Shown here: piece by piece, positions 22,688 to 36,400 of the stretch
Position numbering within the stretch: position 1 is the first letter of the stretch
Layout of the letters: every line of letters starts with the position of its first letter
Source of the DNA: Burhinus oedicnemus
Taxonomy: Eukaryota; Chordata; Aves; Charadriiformes; Burhinidae
Direction of reading: 5' to 3'
DNA length: 64,000 nt
NCBI GenBank assembly: GCA_008921705.1
Contig: VFFE01007066.1
Location: 199,534 to 263,533, forward strand
The notes under the pieces: model-generated
Seen by the model: the letters and a program-made list of their open reading frames with translations, nothing else
Told to the model about the DNA's origin: nothing
The model's database searches: none
Translations under genes and position numbers: made by a program

Positions 22688-25600
22688 CATTTTAATTTCA
22701 AAAAGTAAGCCTTTTGACTAATTGTGTTGTTCAGCACAGCACTACAGCAGCTCCACCAGCATAACGTGTTATTGTTCTGTTCATCACCAAGTTGCAGCAA
22801 AATCCTTTAGCTGATAGTTTTGTATAAACACAGTTACAATGTAGTGCTTAGAAAAGTGCATCTTTTGGGGGGAGGGAGAAGGAGGGTGGGTGGATGGGTT
22901 AAGAGCAGCCAAAAAGAGTGAAAGGTTTTTAACACATTCCAAACTCACATGAGTCCCTTGCAGGAGCAGAATCCCATTATTTAGCACTCTGCAATAGATG
23001 CTTTTCTGTGGGTCACTGTGAAAAATAAACATCTGTCCCGTGTGTAATGTTAAAGGCTGGAAGTGGCACCGCCATGCAGCATACTGACATTTTACTGCAA
23101 CACCAAACCCTCTGTTAGGCTGGTTTCTTCTGCACCTCTCCTGCACTTTTCGTGACATACATAGAGAAAACAAGGGGTGAGAGAGTTGCCACAGTTATCC
23201 CATCACAGGAACTCACTGTTCATCAGCTTGTAATACCTCTCACTTTTATAAATGACAACCACAATCTCACTGAAATGCCCTGGCAGATTGTTTTTTCCTC
23301 AGTTCTGTTTAACAACTGGAACGGCTTGACCTGGTGGAGAAAATGGGGTCTCCTCCTTTCGGTAGTTTTCTGTCTTGGCCTTTCTTGGCTCAATCTCTTC
23401 TTCTCTTTTGCAATTTGTTCATGTTGTTGGGTTTTGTGTGCTCCAGTTTTCTCTCAGCTGTGCCCATCCTTCCCGTGGGATACACAGCCCTTGCTCTGGG
23501 TCTGTGACTCTGCTGTTGCTGGGGCATGTGCTTCGGGCCAGCTTTTCTCTTCCCACTTCAAGACAGACAATCATGTGTTCCCCAGGAAAATGTAAACTAC
23601 ATAAAATATCTTTGGCCTCCCATCTGGGGTGCTGCGATACAGATGTGCAGCATGCCGAGGTGTCATCGTGGACCCAGGAGGTTGAATATATGGAGCTGAA
23701 GAAACGCTGAGGAAATGCACACACCCTGGTAAAGGATTCATGTCCCATTTTCCAGTCTAATACTGTGCTTAGATTTTTTTTCTTTATTTTTCTAAGTTTA
23801 AATTTTATGGTTATTTTGAGTTTTGGTGGTTTTTTTGGACTCTGAAGCTGTAACATAACCTGCCTCCCCTTCTGTAACCCACCTAAACAACGTGCACCAT
23901 CTCTGCCCCATGGGCATGGGCATTTGGGTTTTCATCAGGCTATTGCATTTATTAAGTTTGTCCTGCCTAACGAGTGTGTGGTCCTAAGCAAGCTGTGCTA
24001 GAGACCTGGCGCATCTCAGTTTATTGATCAATTAAAAGCTGATTATACAATCAAAGGTTTTTCATTCTAAAAGATAGCTGAGGCTGGTTTAACAGCTGAC
24101 ATTTTAGAGTTGCAGACCAAAATGAGCTATGTTGAGTTGGCTTCGAGGCAGGGCTGGTCAAGTATTACCAAACCAGCACATTTCCCACTGACTTCAGCTG
24201 GGAATCTGAGTTTCAGAGTAATGGCATGAACGTGGGGGAGAATAGCCAGAGCCAGGTTATTTGTGGGTGTAGCAGCAGCCGTATCTCCCAGCTGCACGTC
24301 CACTGCCTTAAATGCACTTGCCGTATATTAAGGCGGGTGCCGGTTGGTGCCAGGAGCGAACGGCAGTGTGGGTTCTCCTCCCGTGACTACAAAGCAGAGC
24401 TGCAGTCCCGGTGCCTGCATGGCATGGGGACCCATCCTGGCACTTGGGGACGGCCTCAGCATCCATGTCTCAGCTGGCAGGAGGGGTTGTGCTCCCAGGT
24501 TGGGCTTTGAGACCAAGTTGGATATGCTATGGGTCATAATCTGAGGTTGAACAGAAGTGGGTAGTTAAAATTTTGCTTGCTGCAGTTAAAGCTTTGCAGC
24601 AAATTGGCAATAAAGAACAAACTTTAAAGGATTCTTAAATATATGTGATTATGGCTGTGCAAACTGGTGACAAGGAAACCTAAGATAAAGGGACTATAAT
24701 ACAAGGTGATTTTTCACGCTTCTGTGAACATTGCGAACAGTGCCAGAAAGGCAGGCAGAACTGTCTTGTTCCTGTTCGAAGTGCAAATCCACTTTATTGT
24801 TTAGATCTCTAATTTTTTGTGCTTGCGAACTTCTTCACTATAAAGAAGAAAATACAATGTAGCATGTTACGAAAAGATATGCATTGTATAGTGCATAAAC
24901 CAGGTACATTAATGTTTTGCAGGATAATCGCTATGTATTGTATTAGGGCTTTTGCATCTGCTGTATAAACATTTAATTTGCAGTGTCATTGCTCACTTGC
25001 ACTCTTTAGTCCTACGACGGGAAACATTATGTGTTAGCAACAACAACAACAGGGTAAGTTTTCTGCAAGAGCTGGCAGTGTATCATCATATTTTTCCCTT
25101 TCTTTTTTTAATATTTGAGGATTTTATAAGAGCCACCACTTCGAGAGTAGCCTGACTGTCCTTAATAATGATCCCAGCATAACCGTGATATTCTTTCCTA
25201 CTGGTAGTCTGCAGTTTTGCCCCTTACATCTTGTATCTTTCTGGGGCTCCTAAGCTTCAGCTCAAGTTTAGCATGCTGTCTGTGGTAAATAAACACTAAT
25301 AGATAACATCTAGAGTTATTTCTTTTGAACATTTTTCCAAGAAATACCAAGGTCAAGTGGAGTGAAATTGTTTTTAAAAACAAACAGGCCAACAAAGAAA
25401 AGAATTAATTGCAGGTTTGAAATAACATAATGATGTCGGGAAATAGTAAACTGGATTTGTAGCTTGAAATCTTATTTCAAATGATTTATGTTCATCATAT
25501 TTCTGCTTGTAAACAGAGATTAGAGAATAAACTTAATAAATCTCCCACTAAGGCATAGAAAAGCACATGTGCATTGCTAATGTTTTAAAGGTTCCAGTTA

Positions 25601-28600
25601 AAGCTCTAGATTTCACTAACAAGCAGACACATTTTTTGTAATGAAAGACAAGTAGAAAATACTTTCCTGTGAATTAATGAGCTAATTTTTGGATTACACT
25701 CACAGCTGTTACTACATAGGCTGGCTTTGGTCATTATAATATGTTCTGATAGTCCCCCTAGTAACAAGTAAAGCAGTCTCACAAGCTAGGAACAGTTCAA
25801 AGCTTTTGATTACACGCCGGTCCTTGAAGCTCCCAGTCACCCACTTTCTACGATGCATGCTCTCCATCTGCGAGAGCATCCACATGACAGAAGCTTGCAA
25901 GAAGGCCTGCTTGAGCAATGCTTTCAAGATGTCAGTAATCAGCTAACAGCAGACATTAAGAGCAGCTATTACGGCCCTTGCCATCCAGGTTTGGGGATTT
26001 CTGTGTTCCTTCAGGAATGATCAAACTTAATCTCAGTAATATAGAGCACAGCCTCTCCAAAAAAGATCCAGGCTTGTCATGTGTCACACTGTTTTCTCAA
26101 GCCAAAAAAAAAAAAAAAAAAATTTTTTTTCCTTCAACTTTTACGTTTTGTCTGCTGAAGCATTTGAAATACAACATGCACACCGACTGGCTGCGCTGGT
26201 GAACCTGACCTTGCTGCCTTTGCGCAGGCAAGGCTTTAAATGGGAATCTTCTCCAAGAAAGGCCTGAAACACTGACCTTTCGTTACATTAACTTCACAAA
26301 CAGTCAGAATTTGTCTTTCTGTTCCAAACTTTACTCCTATGAGCCCTCAGGTCTCCCTCATGCCTTGTGCATTATATACTTTCCATTAACAGATGCCACA
26401 TGTTAACAGCTTTAATAGAACTTACTAGGTTTAATGGGACGGTGGTAGGGAAGTAGCAAACAGAATGATGGATAGTTGCAATTCATCCATTAAGAAAGCT
26501 TACTTTAAAAGTCTTTGTCGGTGTTTTACCTGTGTTTAAAGCATCTCTAAAATGATCAATTAGCCAAGAACTTTTAAACAAAATTTAAACCTCCAAGCTG
26601 TCTTGCAGCCTAACAGAAAGTATGAAAAATAAATGACTTTTGTAGCACCCCAGCGTTTAAACTAATATGTGTGTGGGGGTGTAATTGCATTGTTTCATAG
26701 GCTTTCATTTACATAAAAAGGAAATCAGTGCTTGACATGTAACAAAGTTATGTGAGAAATAGCCACAATTTGCTGTACTGCGCACTAATAAAATTCTGTT
26801 TGTTTAAAATGGTTTGTTCACGAGATGGTTGTTTTCACAAACTGATAATATAAGCAAAGGAAAATACTTTATGACCTGGTTTTTTTCTTGTTCACTTCAA
26901 ATGCTATATATGCTGCGCTGAATTTTATAGTAAAATACTCTGGGCTTATACATTTCATAAATAAAATGTCGCTAGTAATCTACCTTGCAACCAACCTTTT
27001 TTTCATTGTGAAATTATAGGGAAAAGGATCTTGTTATTGTATTTGAGTATGAAGCACCGTACACTTTTTTTTTTTTTTTTGGAACTATACAACTGGTTAT
27101 CAAATTGAACTCTTTCTTTGTATTTCAGATTTTTAAAATGATAATTTTAAAACCACATTTTTAAAACATTTGCCTGGCTTCTTTCTGGTGTTGCTTCTGG
27201 TGTTGGAGGTATTGTTGGAGATGTGTAAATGTGCAATGATTCAGCTACCTGTTGTCCAATGACCTTGAATGACGAGCTACTCTCATGACAGGCTGTAACC
27301 CAGGAGGCAAAGCAAAACATGTTCTCCCTGCTGCCGTAATACTGTGCCTCATTGCCAGTAGACAAGTTCTGTAAGAAAAATATTTCAGTGAGGGTCCGTG
27401 ATCCCTGGTCCATGTTCATGTTTTTTGATTTTTAGCTACGTTGTTGTTTTGGGCAAATATGTGTATCCATGTTTCCAGACACTACCTGCTTCTTGCATTC
27501 TGCAAGAGGAGAAACGGGTCTTAGTAAGAGGCAAAGATAGTGCAAATCTAGGCAATACATGATTTGGCCACTTTGAGGAAATGGTACCTTTAGGTAGAGT
27601 AACAAAAGTAGAAATGGCCTTAGCTTGCATTTCACTCATCCAGTTCAGTCTTCTCCTAGAATTTTGGGGACGTTCAGAGGAAGAGTTTTGAGCCAAGTCA
27701 GATTCCAGTTATGTGGTTTCGGAACACTGACAACAAAAGCATTGGTGTATCAGAGTTTAAGACTAATTCCTCAGATTTCTTGAAAATAATTTTTATCTCT
27801 TATTTTTCTGAAAGGTGAAATTCCTACTCTGGGTAAGAATGATTTTGTTGTTTAAATCGCAGAATATGACTAAGGGTTTATTTATATCCAGGCAGTTCCT
27901 TAAATGGGAAACAATGCACTGGTGTTTGTTCTAATGCACTATTAATTTCAGTCTGCTGGATTTCTGTTCTTCTAGAGTATGAACCTATTGTCGAGAAACA
28001 GCAGAATTTTGTATACGTTTAAATATATACAGATTCCCAAAGTTTGAAATTATATGATTTGTGCTGTTTGCAATATATTTACCCAGAAAGGTTTGGCTCA
28101 GATGGAGCATCTGGTTCTCAGTGTGTTCCTAGCGTTGAACTCAGTTTTGGTTTTGACATAAGAAGACCAAGTGACAGAAGGTCACATATTGAGCATCTGA
28201 CTCAGCTGGAATGAAGAACCAAGATCTTTCTGCCTACGCGCCTTTTGCTTGATGTGCTGCAGAGCAGCTCCTGTGCTTGTGAGGGAGAGGGCGCTTGTGC
28301 AGGTCACCCCATGGAGATCAGCACAAGAGCACATGAAGACAGTGATGGAGACATGGTGATCCTTATGACCTTCTTATCTAGAAAAGGCCGTCTATTAATG
28401 GTTAGAAAAAGTGTGGGGAGGTTCAAGGGGTTTTGGAGAGTGAATTTCTGTGTGTGCACCTTTATGTTTATGGTGCATGGAGAGGGGAGACTTGTTTACA
28501 GGTCTAGTCTATTGTCTGTAGACTAGATCTGAAGAGCTGCCCATATGGTTGTAAGAAAATCAAAGTCCAGGTGATTGAATTGAATATAGTAACTGCTTTT

Positions 28601-30416
28601 TTATTTCAGTTTTAAAGGGGAGACGGGCATGCTGGGACAGCTCTTCAGCTCTGTAAGTGCAACTTCCCTTCTCATGAATGGAAGTGTAGAGATTTAAATG
28701 AGTTTGGGTTCTGAGCATTTATTTTTTACCTACGTTGCAGCTAGAAATTTGTATAGTAAAATCATACTACTTTCCCAAAGCAAGCCATATTGCTTCTATG
28801 CCGTATCTGCAAACAATTAGTCAGAAATGGTACTTATTTGAACTGTTATCATCTTAATCTTCCTATGCTAGAAAATTCCTAAGCCTTGAGCCAATATTGT
28901 GACAGTTAGTTTATTATTTGATAACACAGGCTTTCTGTATAACAACATTGCTCTGGATGCGGAGTGTCCTTTAATCAAGTGCAGGGCTGGAAACAGAAAT
29001 CGTAGCTGTGTCAGTCTCGTAAGTGATAGGAAGTCATCAACACTGATTTGCTCCATGGAAAGCACATAGTCAATCTAAAGTGTCTGGTTTTTTCCTCTAG
29101 AAACTACCTAGAGTGCTCATACCAGCACTCAGAGGAGCTTGCCCTTGCCCTGTCACTTCCTTTCTCCCCTTCTTTCCCTGTCTGAATGGGAGCGGATTTC
29201 CATAGTGCCTGATTAAGGTAAGGTTTACAATTGCATCTAGAATTACTAGAAACAGAGACGGTCCTTTAGGAAATACACATGTGGACATGAAAGCTATGTG
29301 TTATTTTTTGGTGCAGACCATGAAGTAAATTTGGCATGACTTTGAAATAAAGCACAATTGTTGGACCAATTAGCTGCTTCTCCACTATTTTGTCTTCCCT
29401 AAAATATATTCTAACCTCCCAGCCACTGCAGAGCTTTAGGTAGATGCTGTTCCTTGACTGTGGTACCAATGATGTTCATTTCTCTGCTAACAGCTTTGCT
29501 CTGCCTAGAACTGATGACCTGTTCTCCTGCAGAAAACGGGATCCTTGCGTATCTCAGAGCCTGATGATCCGAGCCAAAAAATGACCGCAGTGTCAATGAG
29601 GTCCAGCTTTTGCAGTCATTAACAGCATTGTAAGCTGATTGAAACTGTTGTAGGTTTGCTTTTCTTCTTTTAAAACAACAGTAAGTATTTCAAATTAATA
29701 CACAGTATTGTTGATGTAAATTCTACCCAGGGCACATCAACACATACAATACTGTCCTCTAATGATACCCCATGCTGTGTGATATGCTTGACATTTATTG
29801 GGAATGGCTTCCTTGAATTTATCAACACTACATCTGCAGGCTTCACAGTGAGGGGTGCAGGAGTGCCGATGATAACTCTCAGGGAAGAAGAGGAAACCAA
29901 GACCTGAATGAATGCAGCATTGCTTCTGCACAACTCTGCTGTGACAATGCTACTGACAGACTCAGGTTCTCTCAGAGGACCTGAGGTGCTCTGACTGGGG
30001 TTTCTCAGCAGCCGCTGGAGCTGACAACGATGCTGAGTGTCTCTGTACTTTTGCTCTCTTCTTCCTTTTCATTTTGGCATGAGTTTCTCAGCTCTTTTTC
30101 CCTTTAGGTGAACACATCCAGCAGTGTTTTGCAGGGAGGATTGGCCCTGTGGTGGCCGGGAGCCATGCCTGGTAGGACCGCACTGAGCCAGGGTGCACAT
30201 GGGGGTTTAGGGCCCCTGGCTCAGCACTGACCTACCTAGCCAGGGGAAGTCGGCTTCTGATTCAAGCTGTGTCTGAAATGGTCTTGAGCTTTGTCAGAAG
30301 TGCTCAGGCTGTGGCTAAACAAACTGACTCATGCCCTCCACCAGCAAAAGTGTTTTGTGTGCAAGCTGATGTGTGAGTTATCCTGGCGGGTTTTGATGGA
30401 CCTAGTCAGGGTGTAA
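22688..30416. other. Intergenic, 7.7 kb without recognised elements
   Basis: No mobile element was recognised. Open frames at 22784-23173 (-), 23152-23595 (+) and 23419-23856 (-) overlap on opposite strands and show no domain, so they are treated as chance. Simple sequence includes A19-T8 at 26104-26130 and a T run near 27065. Confidence 0.6.
26104..26130. repeat. A19-T8 homopolymer junction
   Basis: Nineteen A followed directly by eight T. The inner 16 bases form a perfect A/T palindrome. Confidence 0.9.
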
Positions 30417-30475
30417 AATCATAGAACCATAGAATGGTTTAGGTTGGAAGGGACCTTAAAGATCATCTAGTTCCA
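30417..30475 (-). mobile_element. CR1 LINE 3' tip, about 59 bp
   Basis: ATCATAGAACCATAGAATGG followed by GGTTGGAAGGGACCTTAAAG and ATCATCTAGTTCCA is the extreme 3' end of CR1 on the - strand. The copy is severely 5'-truncated. Confidence 0.92.
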
Positions 30476-33400
30476 AGCAACCTGAAATGCTTGCTGAAGG
30501 GTTTTTTTGGTTAAAGGCCTTAGGGTTGAAACAGTTCAGCTAACAAGTGCTAAGAGAAAAGAACCACAAATTTAGTGTTAAACACCCTTTCTTGAAGCCT
30601 GGTATCAAATCTGGTACTGCAACCAGTATAGCATGCTGGAAATCTTTAAATGTTGGATACAAACACTGACAGTCCAAACAAGTATCATAAGCCCTAATGT
30701 TTGCAGCAGTGTGGGATGTGCACAGCATTTCTGCACATCCTGAGCTTGGTTAGCATGCAGAAGGTGGGACCCCCATCTGATGGTTACAGGTGGAGCCTGT
30801 ACTGACACGGAAATTATTAATTTGCTTTTTACAGCCCTGGAAATTCCTGCTGATGAATTGAGTTTGGGGATTGCATGGGAGGTTTAGGACATACCTCTAC
30901 AGACACATTCTGTAATAACTGACAACTAACAAACAGTATTTTATACTGATTTGGAAACTGATATTCTGTAGCTTTCACAGCAGCATGTGCAAAAATTATT
31001 CTCTGCTAAGATCCCTCATAAATTTCTATAGCACATTTATGTTCCAAATCTGCATTTAATTTAGTTTTAGTAAGACATTTATAGTATGGCATATTCACAA
31101 AACACTAAATGATTATTAAAACCTGGGGAGGATTAACAACTTCATAACTCATACTGGAGATACCTACATCAGCTATTAACTTGCTTGTAGATATACCGTT
31201 GCTGCTGCACTGGGCTGAGACCCTTAAACCAACACCTTCTCTTCCAAAAGAGGGGCCGTGCACTGTGCACGTAATTCCCTTTGCTGCCCTGGACCAGAAG
31301 AGCTGATGCGATGGCCAACTTCCACTGAAGCAATGCAAGTTTTACCACTCTGTTGCAGAGATCCAAGATTTCATTGCCCGGATTTCAAGGCACATTGTAA
31401 GATTGTGTTAGTTTTAAAGGAAACAGCCCAGGCTGGTGCTATAATACTGATATGACTGTGATTGACAGTTGTTTTATAAACATGTTCTGTCTTTTGTACC
31501 CCTGTAAGGTCTGGAAGACTGGCAGAGTGGGGCAGAAATATCGTGTGGACCTCTGAACTGCAGCATGGTGTCTGCAGTGAGATCTTGCCAGGCAGCTTCA
31601 GCCACCTCTCCAAATATTACACATGACATTACCTATACTTATAAATGAAGATAATACTGGAAATCTGTTAAATGATGTAGGCTACACTTGTAGATGTTTC
31701 CAACCAATGACCCATTCTGCTCTTTGTTTCTCCTCGTGCTTGGTGAGCAACCAATGAACTTGTTTTGCTTCTGCCGGAGGGTGCTCTGGGTTCTGGAATG
31801 GTCCTTGGTACATTAAGACAAGCAAAATTATTACAGGTAAATTATATGGATCTGCCATGTCAGGCATAGGGTCTTGTGTCCCTGCAGACAAGCAGGACAA
31901 ATATAGGGCAGTGCTGGACTTCCCCAGGGAGGGTGGGTGATGGGGAGGAAGACCAAGAGCACCCTGCCAACACGTGGCCACGTTTCTCCTTCATAACAGG
32001 AGGATACATGTGGCTTAGCCCTTCAGCAGGGGAGGTTTAATAATTTTTATAGTCCTTAACTGAAATGTTTATGATACAAACAGGCTGAGCTGGTTCTTCC
32101 AACTGAGGATCAGTGGGCACGATTGTAGAGTCAACACCAAGGCTGTGGCTGGAATATGCACATTTGGTGTTTAAACTTCGTTTTTTAATGGTTTGCATTG
32201 AAACATGGGAATATTTTCCTAAGTTGAGTAGATTTCTTCAACCCGTAAGTACTGTCTAATAAAAAAATGAAGTGGACAGTAAGTTTTTGTCTATGTATTT
32301 TGCATGCTGCACCATCAGCTGCACTCCTGTTTTAACCAGTCTGCAACACAATAGACAAAACATGAGAAGTATTAGACAAAATAATGGAGGGAAAACTTAA
32401 ATTTCCTTGTCAAAATATCTGTTTATGCAAACCTAACAATGTCTCCTGGTGTGTGGCATGAAAAATGGAGATTATTTCTCTGGGCACTGAAGAGGGGACA
32501 CTGCGCCAGTCGATCAGATCCATCCGGACATGCCGAACTCTGCCCCAGCCTGATAACATCAGGTCATTTAATCCTGCAAAATACCTGCTAACAAGTCAGC
32601 AACAGGAAGCTGTTGAAGTGTAGAAGAAAGAGCAATAGCGTCATCTCACACTGTTCATAAAATAACAATACTTTTTTTTTTACGTGACCTAGGCACTAAG
32701 TAGCGTTTCCCTCACCAAGCTGCAATAGAAGCCTTTGTTTAACAACTAGAACAAGTGCTTAAATTACTCATAAAATATTACCCAGGTTTGACAAGTTTAT
32801 CTAGTAGTACTATTGAGATCCTCAACAATGGTGTTTCTGCAGTGAAAGCAGACCGTTTGATACAGGGGTGGATACCGTTTGATACAAGGGTGGATATGTA
32901 ATTTTTTAAATGTTAATAGCAGTTCAATGTGATACTCTCATGCCGTCTGTCTTGAACTTTTCACCACGTCTTCGTATTTACTGGGTTACTAAAGCCTCTG
33001 TCTTGCCTGGGAGCGCAGGTTGTGCTGTGTGAGCCAGACATGTATTTCCGAGGTTGTAGCTTGACTGGGATTAACAACAGAGCAGAGGGACAGGCCGTGC
33101 TCAAAGCCACGCACAGAGCAGGGCTGGGGCCATGCAGGCAGCGTAGTGGGGACAGGGAGCTGGCACGGAAGGGGGTCACAGACTTTGGGCACAACGAGCA
33201 TCCCTGCGGGGTATGCAACCCGGCTGAGTGTCTTTGGCCCATCCATCCCCTCCGTAAAGCTGCTACTTGTTATGATCCAGGGAAGCTGGGACCATCTAAT
33301 GAGCACCACATAGGTGGCAAACAGTGAGATTTGCCTCCTGGCTCAGCCACGGGGTCCTGCTGTGGGCTTAGCTGGGCGCTTAGCTGTCCTGTCCTGAAAC

Positions 33401-36400
33401 AGCCATAAAACTGCATTTTATTTTTATGGTTTTATGAGGATATCATGGTGTAAAGGATCATGCTGGAAGCTAAAAATAACTGGAAGCCAAAAGCCAGGCA
33501 GTGCCATACTGGAGCAGGCTCAGCGCATCTGTGTTCAGGAACACCACAGTGTTTGGTCCTTACCCAACTGAATGCTTAATTTAAATGCTAGATAGACAAC
33601 TAAAATACTGCTGTTGGCAAATATGCAACTACTGTTAACAAAGTGGGTACCGGAGAAGAGAATTTGGGGTGAAAACCTGGCACAGATGTCTCGTGACTCG
33701 GTGCTGCTGCTGAGGAGCTGAAGTGCAGCAGGCAGGAGGTTTTTGGTTTCCCTGCGTGCTTTGTAGCTGGGTTGACAGCCAAAACATAGAACTTTGTCTG
33801 CTGTGAATTATGATTCAAAGTGGCACCCATAAAGAAACTGTAAGCATGTTTTCATTTCAACCCATTGGAAATACAGGTCTGATCAGCTCTAACTAAAGAC
33901 TGAGGTCCCTTCCCAGGGTGGTGAATGCAAGTAATTCGATAGATTCATTGCAAAGAGCTTGGGTGAAGAACTAATATTAAAGAAATTCTTTTCGTTATCA
34001 AATCTTTCTAGTCCATTAGGATTTACTCAGGCATTCAACTTTCATTACTGTCTATGGTTTCTGAAATGTCATTCTTTGATTTGCTGTCAACAGTTCTTGA
34101 ATCCTGGGACAGGGGAAGGAAGGTTACGATGAGGCATCTTTTAGCCTGTTGAGGTTTTTTTCCCTCCTTTAAAGAAAGAGAGAATTACCATTGTGTAATG
34201 TGCCCAAACAAGGAAGTCTAGGGGCTTGGGACAAGCCGGTTCAGCCAGTTAACAACAGATTGCTTTCATTGCTTCAGCATGTCAGTGATTATTCTAATGC
34301 TGAGCTCTGGTGGGGGCTGGATGATGCCCGAAAACTGGCCCCCAATTCATTATTTTCCACAAGCACAAAGGTCAAACACCCGTGCCCTGTTGATTGGGCA
34401 CCTTACGCAAAGTGTACGTCCTGGGAGGAGCCCCTGACATCTTTGATTTTTCCCACACGAAACTGTTGGTACAAGATGTAATCTGGGAATGAAACAGCCG
34501 TGGACAGGATGATTGGGGACAGCTGCTCCCCAGAGGCCTCCAACCGGCCTGAGCACTAAATACCCTCCCCTCTGCTTTCCATGGCCTCAGGACAGGAGAG
34601 GTGTCAGGCTACAAAGAGGCACAGATGGAAGTGAATAGGATTAAGCAGTGCTGATTAACTATTTTTTCATTAAGGTAATGGCACTTAAAAAAAAAAAGGA
34701 GATGGGGATACAAGAAGGAGGGTATGCCCTCAGCAGCTTCTTCCACCCATCATCTGAGGATGACCACGGCTGCACCTGAGATGGGTCACCCATTGCTGCA
34801 GGCTCATCCCTGCAGAACCATCACTTGGCTTCAAAGAAAATGAGTCTTGAAGCAACCGTCCCTGCCCTGCCTCTGCTCCTTTACTGATTAATAGAAGACA
34901 TGGTCCTTTGTACAGTTAGAGCTCAAACCCACTTGAGTTAGCAGCGATGACTCTAGTAGGTTTTGGATCAAGTCTATGCAGTGCAAGAGCTTCTCCATTT
35001 TTTTAACTAAAGCACATGGGCATTTTTTGATTTATCCTGCAGGTAGAGGTGATTCCAGCAGGTGTTCATTGCTTCCCTGCTAGCTCTCCTCTGGTGGTAA
35101 TGGCCATGTGTGGATAAATCCTGCTGACCTCTAAGTGGAAAGACACTTTGTTCACCACGCAGCGTTCTCCCAATTTAATTTCTTTTATCAAATCTTAGAT
35201 ATAATAAAGATGGATGAAGAATAAACATAGCTTTTGCTTGATTCCTTTCCCATGTAAATGGATAACATTCAATTTTTTTATAATCCATTGCTTCAACACT
35301 ATAATAACAGCTCTTAAACCTGAGGAGGATGAAAGGTATGTTTGAAAGAACAGCATGAAGAATCCGTAATGTGATCAGACATCTACGGAAGAGATTCCTG
35401 ATGTGCAGAATAACTGAACCAGTTTCTGATATTTTGATTAATCTGTGTCACATAATGGATTTTGGCTTAGACCGACAGTTAATTTTAATTAATCTAGAAT
35501 GCATGTTTTCTATTGGCACATCTATGTTATTTGTCTCTCCTCTCAACAGCTTTCTCTGTGCTTATGAGGTTCTGCAATGCTCTGGCTGTCAGCAAAATCT
35601 GATATCGAAGTGGTGATGCCGTATCTTGTTAAATTTCTATTGCTTATATCAATTCTCCCCACCCCCTTAAATAACCGGTTAGATCAGAACCAGCCTACAA
35701 GTGTTTTAATTTTCCTCTCAGTTTACAAAGGCATTCGTACAGGGAGGTCTTATGCTTTTGCACCCAGAGTAACTGGGAGCAGTGAGGAGCTCCTAGATCG
35801 TCCCCCGCACAGCAGATCAGTTACATGCTACCCAGTTGCTTCTGCCACTATCAAAACCGTCCTCGCTCTTCACCATATACTTAAAGGTTGCATAAAGAAG
35901 GCTGAGCTAATCCGAAAAAGGAGGAATTTCCAACTCCATTAACTTTACTGTAACCTGAGAAAACTCTTTCCAGATTGTTTGTGGGCAAATTGCTCTTGCT
36001 AATGACCGGAGTGGAGCTGGCAATATCGTCTTTCCTGCTGCCGCCAACTCTCCGCCTATTCACATATGACCCTCGCTTTGCAGCCCTTATTCTTTCTAAT
36101 CGCATGACAAAAAGAAGCCAGAGTGGTGTTGCTAGTGAGCTATTTAAACTTCTGCAAGAAATGGGTTGGCTTTAACCAGGGTTTTCTTCTATGAATGCAG
36201 CATTTCTGTGCCTGGGACAGTGAAGTTCTACTTAGCAATAGGATACTGGTTGTTTGATAAAATACAGTTTGGTTAAAAGAATAATAGCAAAATACTGCAA
36301 ACACACAGATGCTGTGCCACTGAAAGCAAATGGCGTGCCACTGAAATACCGGTGAACTATTCTTTTGGCCATTTTTCCAACACTACCAACTTGTGATGAT

